Part shown: positions 54,377-64,000 of the stretch, in pieces
Layout: the number at the start of each line of letters is the position of its first letter
Numbering within the stretch: position 1 is the first letter of the stretch
Source: Myxococcales bacterium
Lineage (GTDB): Bacteria; Myxococcota_A; Polyangia; Haliangiales; Haliangiaceae
DNA: 64,000 nt
Direction: 5' to 3'
NCBI GenBank assembly: GCA_016707895.1
Contig: JADJGV010000005.1
Coordinates: 186,001-250,000, forward strand
The notes under the pieces: model-generated
Databases searched by the model: none
Told to the model about the DNA's origin: nothing
Seen by the model: the letters and a program-made list of their open reading frames with translations, nothing else
Program-made: the position numbers and the translations under genes

Positions 54377-54853
54377 ATGATGCAACCGACGTCACTGGTC
54401 GAGGTGGCCGCAGGCAACCAGCCCCTGATCGATATCGACGGGACGGTCATCATCCAGTTCGTCTTGTTCGCGGTGATGTGGTTCGCCGCGAACAAGCTGC
54501 TGTTTCAGCCGTACCTGAAGCTGCGCGCCAAGCGCATCGCCGGTATCGACGGCGCCCGGGCCGAGGCGGAGCGCATGAGCGCCGAGGCGGATGGCAAGCT
54601 CGCGGACTACGAGAGCAAGCTGTCGGCCGCGCGCGCCAAGGCCGCGGCCGAGCAGCGGAAGATCCGCGCCGAGGCCGCCGCGCACGAGCGCGAGGTGTCG
54701 GACAAGGCGCGCACCGCGGCCACGGCCGCGATGGAGACCGCCACCGCGACGGTCAAGCGCGAGACCGAGGCCGCCCGTGCCGAGCTGGTCCCGCAGGCCC
54801 AGCTGATCGCGCGCCGCATGGCCAAGCAGCTCTTGGGCCGGGAGATCGCCTGA
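54377..54853 (+). CDS. atpF: ATP synthase F0 subunit b'
   Basis: 158 residues (ATG 54377 or 54380). One N-terminal membrane helix (VIIQFVLFAVMWFAANKLLF) and a long Ala/Glu/Lys/Arg-rich coiled coil that forms the peripheral stalk. Length and pattern agree with b' subunits. The subunit pairs with the b protein encoded next, whose ATG lies on the last base of its stop codon. F0 subunits a and c are not present here, so they must be encoded elsewhere. Confidence 0.9.
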   Translation: MMQPTSLVEVAAGNQPLIDIDGTVIIQFVLFAVMWFAANKLLFQPYLKLRAKRIAGIDGARAEAERMSAEADGKLADYESKLSAARAKAAAEQRKIRAEAAAHEREVSDKARTAATAAMETATATVKRETEAARAELVPQAQLIARRMAKQLLGREIA

Positions 54854-55632
54854 TGCGCTCGATGATCCGTTCGTTCGCGCTGGCCGCGGCCTTCATCGGC
54901 GCGCCGGCGATCGCCCACGCCCAGGCCGAGAACCAGGTGGCGGTGCCCGTCGAGGGCGCGGCGCCGACCGAGGGTGGTCACGGCGAGGCCCACGGCGGCG
55001 GCCACGCCGACCCGACCAAGCACTTCAACTTCTTCTCGATCGGCTACCGCAACAAGGACGTGGCCGGCGGCAAGATGGGTGACGGCAAGCTCGGCGACGC
55101 GCCGCTGGCGCCCGGCCACGAAGAAGAGCCGATGAGCGCGCCGTTCGTGCTCATGCTGCTCAACTTCGGCATCCTCTTGGTCATCCTGGCCAAGCTGGGC
55201 GGCCCCGCCGCCAAGAAGATGGCCGAGACCCGCTCCGACGAGATCAAGGGAGCCCTCGACGAGGCCGCCAAGCTGCGCAAGCAGGCGTCGGCCAAGCTCG
55301 ACGAGTACAACAGCAAGCTCGCGGCCTCCGAGGCCGAGATGGACGCGCTGCTCAAGGGCATGCGCGCCGACGCCGAGGCCGACAAGGCCCGCATCCTCGC
55401 CAACGCCGAGAAGCAGGCCGCCGCCACCAAGCGCGACGCCGAGCTGCGCATCGCCGCCGAGATCGAGCGCGCCCGCGCCGAGCTGGCCCGCGAGGTCGCG
55501 CTGGCCGCGGCCACCGCCGCGGAGAAGCTGCTGCGCGAGAAGATCAACGCCGCCGATCAGGGCTCGCTGGTCGACGGCTTCATCCGCGACGTCGAGGCCG
55601 CGGCGCTCGGCACGACCAAGGGAGCCCGCTGA
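54853..55632 (+). CDS. atpF: ATP synthase F0 subunit b with signal peptide and His/Gly-rich loop
   Basis: 259 residues, ATG overlapping the b' stop. It starts with a Sec-type signal (RSFALAAAFIGAPAIAHAQ), has a His/Gly-rich exported stretch (EGGHGEAHGGGHADPTKHF), then the membrane helix (FVLMLLNFGILLVILAKLG) and a coiled-coil stator. This makes it about 100 residues longer than ordinary b subunits. Signal-bearing b subunits occur in Deltaproteobacteria. It forms the peripheral stalk with b' and delta. Confidence 0.9.
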   Translation: MRSMIRSFALAAAFIGAPAIAHAQAENQVAVPVEGAAPTEGGHGEAHGGGHADPTKHFNFFSIGYRNKDVAGGKMGDGKLGDAPLAPGHEEEPMSAPFVLMLLNFGILLVILAKLGGPAAKKMAETRSDEIKGALDEAAKLRKQASAKLDEYNSKLAASEAEMDALLKGMRADAEADKARILANAEKQAAATKRDAELRIAAEIERARAELAREVALAAATAAEKLLREKINAADQGSLVDGFIRDVEAAALGTTKGAR

Positions 55633-56171
55633 TGCAAGCCGGTAGCCTCGCGCGGCGCTACGCCCGCGCCCTCATGGACCTGGCCGCCAAGGCCGGCAAC
55701 GTCGACAAGGTCGCCGCCGAGCTGCGTGACCTGGCCGCCGCCTACAAGACCGCGCCCGAGCTGGGCGAGGTGCTGGGCAACGCCTCGTACCCCAAGGCCA
55801 AGCGCCGGGCGATCGTCGACGCGCTCCTGACCAAGATCGGCGCCCAGCCGCTGACCAAGACCTTCTGCAACCTGCTGCTCGACAAGGAGCGGCTGGCCAC
55901 GGTCCCCGACATCTCGCGCGAGTTCGACGCGATGGTCGAGGCTCGCGCCGGCCGCGTCGCCGCCGAGGTGGTGTCGGCCACGCCGCTGACGCCCGCGCAG
56001 GTCACCCAGCTCACCGCCACGCTCGAGAAGCTCTCCGGCAAGAAGGTGGTCCTCTCCAAGCGCGAGGATCCCAACCTGCTGGGCGGCGTCGTCGCCAAGG
56101 TCGGCGACACCGTCTACGACGGCAGCCTGCGCACCCAGCTGCGCGTGCTGCGCGACGAGCTCTCGCGCTAA
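55632..56171 (+). CDS. atpH: ATP synthase F1 subunit delta
   Basis: 179 residues, starting on the last base of the b stop. It joins the stator stalk to the F1 head. N-terminal helical domain GSLARRYARALMDLAAKAG, C-terminal KKVVLSKREDPNLLGGVVAKVGDTVYDGSLRTQL with the conserved GG and YDGSLR motifs. Complete, normal length. Confidence 0.95.
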   Translation: MQAGSLARRYARALMDLAAKAGNVDKVAAELRDLAAAYKTAPELGEVLGNASYPKAKRRAIVDALLTKIGAQPLTKTFCNLLLDKERLATVPDISREFDAMVEARAGRVAAEVVSATPLTPAQVTQLTATLEKLSGKKVVLSKREDPNLLGGVVAKVGDTVYDGSLRTQLRVLRDELSR

Positions 56172-56213
56172 CGTTTTCGCCAATCGCCTCCCACGAGATC
56201 GAAGGAAGCCGCC

Positions 56214-57740
<1,527 letters not shown>

Positions 57741-57741
57741 C

Positions 57742-58614
57742 ATGCCGTCGCTCAAGGCCATCCGCAAGCGCATCGGGTCGGTCAAGAACACCCGCAAGAT
57801 CACGCGCGCCATGAAGCTGGTCGCGGCGGCCAAGCTGCGCCGCGCCCAGGACGCGATCATCGCGGCCCGGCCCTACGCGTCGGCCCTGGCGACGGTGGTC
57901 AGCGAGCTGGCCGAGGTCGCGGGCGCCGACGCCCACCCGCTGTTCGAGCAGCGCGACGGCAAGCGCGTGACGGTCGTGGTCTACACCAGCGACCGCGGCC
58001 TGGCCGGCGCGTTCAACACCAACATCATCAAGCGCACCGAGGCCCTCGTCCGCGAGGAGCTGGTCGGGTGCGAGGTCAGCCTCCGCCTCATCGGCAAGAA
58101 GGCCAACCAGTACTTCAGCCGCCGCAACTACCAGATCGTCAGCTTCGACGGCGCGCCGGTCGGCGCCACCGCGCTGCAGGTCGCCGGCGACGCGTCGCAC
58201 CGGGTCATCGACGACTTCACGTCGGGCAAGGCCGATCGCGTCTTCGTGGTCTACAACGAGTTCAAGAGCGCGATCACCCAGGCCACCGTGGTCAAGCAGG
58301 TGCTGCCGGTGGTGCCCGAGAAGGTGAAGGGCGCCCCCGAGAAGGCGCTGGGCCAGGACTACGACTACGAGCCGAGCAAGGAAGAGCTGCTGACCCGGCT
58401 GGTGCCGCTGTACGTGCAGATCGGCCTGTACCGCGCGGCGCTCGAGTCGATCGCCGGCGAGTTCGGCGCCCGCATGAGCGCGATGGAGTCGGCGACCAAG
58501 AACGCCGGCGAGATGATCAACAAGCTCACGCTGCAGTACAACCGCGCGCGCCAGGCGGCGATCACCAAGGAGCTGCTCGAGATCATCGGCGGCGCCGAGG
58601 CCCTGAAGGGCTGA
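57742..58614 (+). CDS. atpG: ATP synthase F1 subunit gamma
   Basis: 290 residues, starting 1 nt after the alpha stop. The rotating central shaft. N-terminal coiled-coil IRKRIGSVKNTRKITRAMKL and C-terminal MESATKNAGEMINKLTLQYNRARQAAITKELLEIIGGAEAL are classic. Full length. Confidence 0.97.
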   Translation: MPSLKAIRKRIGSVKNTRKITRAMKLVAAAKLRRAQDAIIAARPYASALATVVSELAEVAGADAHPLFEQRDGKRVTVVVYTSDRGLAGAFNTNIIKRTEALVREELVGCEVSLRLIGKKANQYFSRRNYQIVSFDGAPVGATALQVAGDASHRVIDDFTSGKADRVFVVYNEFKSAITQATVVKQVLPVVPEKVKGAPEKALGQDYDYEPSKEELLTRLVPLYVQIGLYRAALESIAGEFGARMSAMESATKNAGEMINKLTLQYNRARQAAITKELLEIIGGAEALKG

Positions 58615-58679
58615 TTCGCGTCCCCCGCGGCCGCTCCCCTCCGTTTCCGTAACCAACCTCCTCGTTCCGAGAGCACACC

Positions 58680-60130
<1,451 letters not shown>

Positions 60131-60131
<1 letters not shown>

Positions 60132-60544
60132 TGGCGACCTCGCTCGACGTCAACGTGGTCACGCCCAAGGGCGTGATCGCTCACGAGGACTCCGACGCGC
60201 TGACGGCGCCGGGCGAAGAGGGCGAGTTCGAGCTGTTGCCCGGACACACCCCGCTGCTCGCCGCGCTCAAGCCGGGCGTGCTCACGATCGGCGAGAAGAC
60301 CCGCGCCCGCTACGCGGTGTCGTCGGGCTACCTGCGCATCGACCCGAAGGGCGCGATCGAGGTGCTGGTCGAGCAGGCGATCCTGGGCAGCGACGTCGAC
60401 GTCGACGCCGCCAAGGCCGACCTGAAGTCCAGCGAGGCCGAGCTGTCGAAGTGGGGCGACAAGCCCACCGACGGCGACTGGAAGATCCTGGTGAACAAGG
60501 TGGCGTGGGCGCAGGCGCGCCTGGACGCGGCCGCGAACCGCTGA
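60131..60544 (+). CDS. atpC: ATP synthase F1 subunit epsilon
   Basis: 137 residues, ATG overlapping the beta stop. N-terminal beta-sandwich: VNVVTPKGVIAHEDSDALTAPGEEGEFELLPGHTPLL, with YAVSSGYLRIDPKG. The C-terminal helical region (DAAKADLKSSEAELSKWG) is short. It couples rotation to the c ring and can inhibit hydrolysis. The operon ends here. Confidence 0.95.
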
Positions 60545-60576
60545 CCCGACGCGGCCAAGGCCGCGAGATGACTGAC

Positions 60577-60610
60577 CGGCGGCGCCACCAGCGCCGCCGA
60601 TGTCGTTTTC
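60577..60610 (+). terminator. Intrinsic terminator of the atp operon
   Basis: Nine-bp perfect GC stem CGGCGGCGC/GCGCCGCCG around CACCA, followed by ATGTCGTTTTC with a T-rich tail. It is 33 nt after the atpC stop. Confidence 0.7.
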
Positions 60611-60675
60611 GGGGCAGCGGCGGTGCGGGTCGGGGTCGTGCAAGGGCCGAGGGGGGACGGGTCTCAGATGGAGCC

Positions 60676-60692
60676 GTTACCCAGTGGGTAAC
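60676..60692. promoter_or_regulatory. Palindrome 1 (GTTACCCAGTGGGTAAC), candidate operator
   Basis: Perfect 8+1+8 inverted repeat, centred at 60684. It is the first of three similar sites with centres 54 and 53 bases apart, upstream of the DUF4157 gene. No comparable site was seen elsewhere in the window. Confidence 0.65.
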
Positions 60693-60729
60693 GCCCCGCC
60701 AACGAAGTCGGGGACATACGCGGACGGTC

Positions 60730-60744
60730 GTTACCCAGTGGGTA
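60730..60744. promoter_or_regulatory. Palindrome 2 (GTTACCCAGTGGGTAC), candidate operator
   Basis: Centre 60738. One A is missing from the right arm compared with copy 1; the core ACCCAGTGGGT is intact. Confidence 0.6.
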
Positions 60745-60784
60745 CGCGCGTTCGTGCATGGTCGCGATTGAATACCGGCTCGAC

Positions 60785-60799
60785 TAACCACTGGGTAAC
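60785..60799. promoter_or_regulatory. Palindrome 3 (TAACCACTGGGTAAC), candidate operator
   Basis: Centre 60791, opposite orientation (central C) with one C missing from the left arm. It lies 98 nt before the start codon of the DUF4157 gene. Confidence 0.55.
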
Positions 60800-60896
60800 G
60801 CCGTCGCGCGAAGGGGCCGCACGACCCGATCGACGCTGCGGACGAGGCGTGGGCGATTTTCGGCAACCGCGGCGGGGCGCGGTCGATAGCAGCGGC

Positions 60897-63434
60897 ATGT
60901 TCGACTTCGCCCCTGGGGCGGACTTCGAGGCCGAGCGCGCGGACGACGAGGACGTCGAGCCGGCGCGACAGGGGGGCGTGCCGGGGAAGGGCTCGCGGAT
61001 CGCTGCGATCTTCGGGCTGGTGCAGCGGCGGGCGAACGACAGCGGGGCGGCGCGTGGCGTGATGAGCCAGGCGGGTGGCGCGGCGGCGGGTGGGGCGACG
61101 GCGGCGGGCGGGGCGGCGGCGGGCGGGGCGGCGGCGGGCGGGGCGGCGGTGGCGGGCGGGGCGGCGGCGGGCGGGGCGGCGGCGGGCGGGGCGAGCGCGG
61201 GGCGCGGCGAGGTGGCAGGACCGGCGGACGATCCGTTCGGCTTGCACCTCGCCGCGGCGCATGGGGTTAGCGGTGCCGGGACGGCGTTGCCGTACCGCGC
61301 CGAGCTGGAGCGCGCGATGGGCGTCGACCTCGGCGGCATCGTGGCGCACGTCGGCGGCGCGGCGGCCGACGCGTGCGCGGCGCTCGACGCGCGGGCCTAC
61401 GCCACCGGCGATCGGATCGCCTTCGGGAGCGCGCCCGATCTGCACACCGCGGCGCACGAGGTCGCGCACGTGCTGCAGCAGCGCGCCGGCATCGAGTTGC
61501 CCGGCGGCATCGGCGCCGCGGGCGACGCCCACGAGCGCGCGGCCGACGACATCGCCGACGCGGTGGTGCGCGGCGAGTCGGTGATCGGCCGGCTGCCGAC
61601 CGGCGGCGCGCGCGCGGCCCGCGGCACGGCCGTGCAGCGCGCCGGCATGGGCGACGTGCGCCGCGTCGAGGGCGGCCAGCAACTCGAGGTCACCGAGGCC
61701 GAGTTCCTGGCGCAGCTGCACGAGAGCCACGTGCGCGTCGGGCCGCGGCCGCTGCGGATGGAGCCGGGCCGGCCGCACGAGGTCGCGGTGCGCGTGTTCT
61801 CGCCGGCCGCGCCGCCGCGCGGGGCCAAGCCGATGCCGATCGTGTGCGACCTGCGCGCGATGGACGGCGAGGTGCTGGCGATCGACGACGGCGTGTGGCG
61901 TGCCGAGCACCACCGCAGCCCGGTCTTGCGCTTCACGGTGCAGGAGCCAGCGCGCTACGAGGCCGTCGTGCGCGTGAACGCCGGGCGACCGGGTGAGCGG
62001 GTGCTGACGACGTCGTTTCGCGTGACGCGGGCGACCGAGAGGACGGTGGCGCACGATCAGGGCGCGCGGCTGGCCAAGGGACACGGCACGGTCGCGAGCA
62101 CGACCTATCGCGATCTGCTCGCCGCGGTGGTCGCCGCGCAGACGTTGACCGACGCGGGCGACCCGAAGAGCTACCAGCGCGCGCTGGCGCTGCTCGAGCC
62201 GGTGCGCGAGCGGCTGTGGGCGATCTACCCGAACGTCGTCGAGGCGCGCACGAAGTTCGGGTTCGCGCGCAACGTGATGGATCTGCACTTCGACGGCGCG
62301 CGCGGCGCGATCGACGGGTGGGTAGCGCGCCTGCACATGGGCGGCACGATCGCGACCAAGGAGCTGGTCACGCGGTTCGAGGCCGCCGAGACCGAGATCA
62401 AGCTGGGCACGGGCGAGCAAGCCGACACCAAGGACCTCCGCGCCGCCGACGCGGCGGCGTGGCGAACCACGAAGGTCGTCGGCGTGGCGACCGCGGTGGT
62501 CGTGCTGGTGCCGGTCGCGGTCGAGATCGGCGCGGCGGCCGGCGTCGAGGTCATCCCCGGCATGGTCATGCGCTGGGCCGGCACTCATCCGTTCCTCGCC
62601 CTGGCGGTGGCCGAGTTCGTCCTGGCGAACGGGATCGCGATCGGCGAAGCGGGTGGTCTCGACAATTACATCGAGGGCCTCAAGGCCGACCCGTTCGCGA
62701 CCGGCGTGCAGGTCTTCCTCGACTTCGTCGCGATCTGGCTCGGCCACGGCGCCGATCAACCCGACGTGCCGAACGGCGGCCGCCGCGGCGGCATGCGCGG
62801 GCTGCCGCCGGGCGAGGCGCCCGCGCGCGCGCCGAAGCAGCTCGGGCCCGGTTCGGGCGAGGAAGGGGGACGCACGCCGGCCGCGCCGACCGGGGCCGTT
62901 CGTCCGCGCGCTGGTGGCCCCGCGGAGCCTGAGCCGCCGCCGACGCTTGGTCCGAGCGCTGCCAACGCGGCCGAGGCCTCTCCGGAGTCGACCTCGACCG
63001 TGCCGAGTCGCCCCGCAAGTCAATCGCAAGGGCGCGACCTTGGGTTGCGCTCCGACGCGCTCGAGGCGCTACAGACGCTCGAGTCTGTCGGCTACCACCC
63101 GCTCGGTAAGGTGAATAGTGAGCCAGACCACAACCACTTCGGCGCTGCGCGACGTGAAGCCGCGGGTGAGGTCGTTGCCCGGCGACCCGACGGTCGCCCG
63201 TATAGCCATATCGGAGAGTTGCAGCGGGCTCACAACGCACTCGACAATGTCCGCCGCGTACTCGGACGCGAGTTGGCGCACCCACCCCCGACCATGACCG
63301 ACCGCGGGCGCGACGTCCTAATGTCGAAGCACGCCGAGGTACAAGCAATGCTCAGTCGACTGAAAGGTTTCCTCGGCGGCATCGGACACGGCCCACCCTT
63401 CCCTCCATTCCATGAGTGGCCGCCAGGATCGTGA
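60897..63434 (+). CDS. DUF4157 (eCIS-core) effector with polymorphic-toxin-type C-terminus
   Basis: 845 residues from ATG 60897. Residues about 55-105 are a low-complexity AAGGA linker. Residues 115-200 match DUF4157: LPYRAELERAMGVDL, then FGSAPDLHTAAHEVAHVLQQRAG, a zinc-peptidase-like HEXXH typical of effectors loaded into extracellular contractile injection systems. A long middle domain has VIPGMVMRWAGTHPFLALAVAEFVL, possibly a pore-like or membrane segment. The last 120 residues (NHFGAARREAAGEVV, RPYSHIGELQRAHNALDNV) resemble toxin type 28-like modules; the assignment is tentative. Composition changes toward lower GC near 63000. A coupled gene follows, probably immunity. Confidence 0.8.
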   Translation: MFDFAPGADFEAERADDEDVEPARQGGVPGKGSRIAAIFGLVQRRANDSGAARGVMSQAGGAAAGGATAAGGAAAGGAAAGGAAVAGGAAAGGAAAGGASAGRGEVAGPADDPFGLHLAAAHGVSGAGTALPYRAELERAMGVDLGGIVAHVGGAAADACAALDARAYATGDRIAFGSAPDLHTAAHEVAHVLQQRAGIELPGGIGAAGDAHERAADDIADAVVRGESVIGRLPTGGARAARGTAVQRAGMGDVRRVEGGQQLEVTEAEFLAQLHESHVRVGPRPLRMEPGRPHEVAVRVFSPAAPPRGAKPMPIVCDLRAMDGEVLAIDDGVWRAEHHRSPVLRFTVQEPARYEAVVRVNAGRPGERVLTTSFRVTRATERTVAHDQGARLAKGHGTVASTTYRDLLAAVVAAQTLTDAGDPKSYQRALALLEPVRERLWAIYPNVVEARTKFGFARNVMDLHFDGARGAIDGWVARLHMGGTIATKELVTRFEAAETEIKLGTGEQADTKDLRAADAAAWRTTKVVGVATAVVVLVPVAVEIGAAAGVEVIPGMVMRWAGTHPFLALAVAEFVLANGIAIGEAGGLDNYIEGLKADPFATGVQVFLDFVAIWLGHGADQPDVPNGGRRGGMRGLPPGEAPARAPKQLGPGSGEEGGRTPAAPTGAVRPRAGGPAEPEPPPTLGPSAANAAEASPESTSTVPSRPASQSQGRDLGLRSDALEALQTLESVGYHPLGKVNSEPDHNHFGAARREAAGEVVARRPDGRPYSHIGELQRAHNALDNVRRVLGRELAHPPPTMTDRGRDVLMSKHAEVQAMLSRLKGFLGGIGHGPPFPPFHEWPPGS
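61069..61200 (+). repeat. GC-rich tandem repeat coding for AAGGA linker
   Basis: Repeats of gcggcgggcgggg-type units; the strand carries many runs of three and four G separated by 1-3 bases, so G-quadruplex structure is possible. The repeat codes for a flexible linker between the start of the DUF4157 protein and its core domain. Confidence 0.75.
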
Positions 63435-64000
63435 GCATGACGCCCCCCGCAAGTCCAAGCCCTGTCGCCTCCATGGCCGCCGCCGTCGAGCGCCTGTACA
63501 CCGTGTTCGGTCGGTACGTGCGACCACGCGGCGAGACGTATTCACCCTATGCGAACGTGACGGCCGCAGAGGTGGGGGCCATCCGCGAGAGGCCGCTGCG
63601 AGACCTCTCGGGGCGCGACCTCGCGAAGTATGCGATGCGCGCGATCACCACGTGGGGCGATGCGGACGAGCTTCGCTACTACCTACCGCGACTCCTCGAG
63701 TTGCTCGTTACCGAGCGCGGCTGGGTCGACAAGGCGACCGTTATGTTGAATCTCTCGACCGCGGCCTGGCGGGCATGGCCAGGTTCGGAGCAGGAGGCGA
63801 TCGAAGCCTTCGTCCGGGCCGCGTGGCTACCGCTGCTCGCTGGAGAAATGAAGGTGTCGTTGGCCGAACTGGCGCTCGGTTGCTCATTGGCGGACATCTC
63901 GCTGAAGCCAATGGAGGAGGCTTGGTGCGCCGCACCAGACGTGCCGTCGTCGCTCCAGCTTGCGGATCTCATCACGCTCGAGCGCGACGAACTGCTCGCT
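63431..64000 (+). CDS. Candidate immunity protein for the DUF4157 toxin (cut by right edge)
   Basis: At least 190 residues. GTG 63431 overlaps the toxin stop (GTGA); ATG 63437 is also in frame. The sequence has PLRDLSGRDLAKYAMRAITTWGDADELRYYLPRLLELL, typical of a widespread cytoplasmic hypothetical family, then Trp-rich helices (AAWRAWPGSEQEAIEAFVRAAWLPLL). No signal peptide. Being small, cytoplasmic, coupled and of lower G+C than the core genome fits an immunity gene. The family assignment is from memory of the pattern and function is inferred. Confidence 0.6.
   Translation, partial: MSMTPPASPSPVASMAAAVERLYTVFGRYVRPRGETYSPYANVTAAEVGAIRERPLRDLSGRDLAKYAMRAITTWGDADELRYYLPRLLELLVTERGWVDKATVMLNLSTAAWRAWPGSEQEAIEAFVRAAWLPLLAGEMKVSLAELALGCSLADISLKPMEEAWCAAPDVPSSLQLADLITLERDELLA

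Larger units (their letters stand above)
60545..60896. other. Intergenic region between atpC and the DUF4157 gene
   Basis: It holds a terminator (60577-60610) and three evenly spaced 17-bp palindromes (60676-60799). No gene in this stretch is convincing; the open frame running through it in the toxin gene's frame starts upstream of the real start. Base composition resembles the genome. Confidence 0.6.

Noticed and set aside
60676..60799. CRISPR-like array
   Set aside because: Only three 15-17 bp units, palindromic and with unequal ends. Real CRISPR repeats are longer, and no cas gene is nearby.
60282..63029. Minus-strand frame of over 900 codons across the DUF4157 gene
   Set aside because: Arg/Ala/Pro-rich with no start-site support; the plus-strand protein has recognised domains.

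Overview
The window is very GC-rich chromosomal DNA of a Gram-negative bacterium, almost certainly a member of the Myxococcota (Polyangia/Haliangium-like by inference). Four things point there: a DUF2378/TIGR02265 protein (a family named for its paralogues in Myxococcus xanthus), a VIT/VWA protein ending in an AgmX/PglI-type C-terminal domain, many predicted lipoproteins with lamin-tail (LTD), beta-propeller and divergent InlB-repeat domains, and a split F-type ATP synthase operon carrying only b', b, delta, alpha, gamma, beta and epsilon. I see no rRNA, tRNA, insertion sequence or CRISPR array. Most long antisense or shifted reading frames are artefacts of the base composition.

Layout. 1-3.8 kb: a signalling block. 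A REC-GGDEF-EAL protein, cut by the left edge, is divergent from a pseudo-receiver/ATPase gene followed by a STAS/zinc-ribbon gene. 4.1-9.4 kb: a translationally coupled set of exported proteins (haem-motif lipoprotein, small lipoprotein, DUF1501 protein, DUF1549-like protein with CGGCH). 9.4-16.7 kb: a Cys/Pro-rich lipoprotein, HupE/UreJ_2 protein, Hsp33, SGNH hydrolase, DUF2378 protein, propionyl-CoA carboxylase beta chain and a sirtuin. 16.8-21.5 kb: PlsC, a 48-residue protein, DUF4190 protein, a TPR protein fused in frame to a second lipoprotein, and an unknown lipoprotein. 21.5-25.9 kb: a coupled DUF3604 / peptidyl-prolyl isomerase / HupE-UreJ set. 26.9-35 kb: a surface nuclease neighbourhood with two SNase-fold lipoproteins, two LTD lipoproteins, a beta-propeller protein and a helix-hairpin-helix/beta-barrel protein; about 30.0-32.3 kb has visibly different composition. 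35-50.5 kb: mostly housekeeping and accessory enzymes (2OG oxygenase, GIDE protein, Usp, VWA protein, patatin, ABC exporter, alpha/beta hydrolase, RadC, HNH nuclease, archaemetzincin-like lipoprotein, GST, FolE, MutY, CPXCG protein). 50.7-52.8 kb: groES-groEL with a recognisable promoter and CIRCE-like operator. 53-60.5 kb: a class V aminotransferase and the ATP synthase operon behind a near-consensus promoter. 60.6-64 kb: a DUF4157 (eCIS-core) protein with a polymorphic-toxin-like C-terminus, preceded by three evenly spaced palindromes and followed by a coupled, probably immunity-type gene cut by the right edge.

Several small elements are shared between distant parts of the window. A 63-64 bp element with a covarying hairpin lies just after the STAS gene and again between groES and groEL. 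A 12-bp CACGTG-centred palindrome recurs at gene ends. The strongest candidates for something undescribed are the DUF4157 effector/immunity locus with its phased operator array, the LTD/SNase/HHH-barrel cluster, and the structured dispersed repeat.
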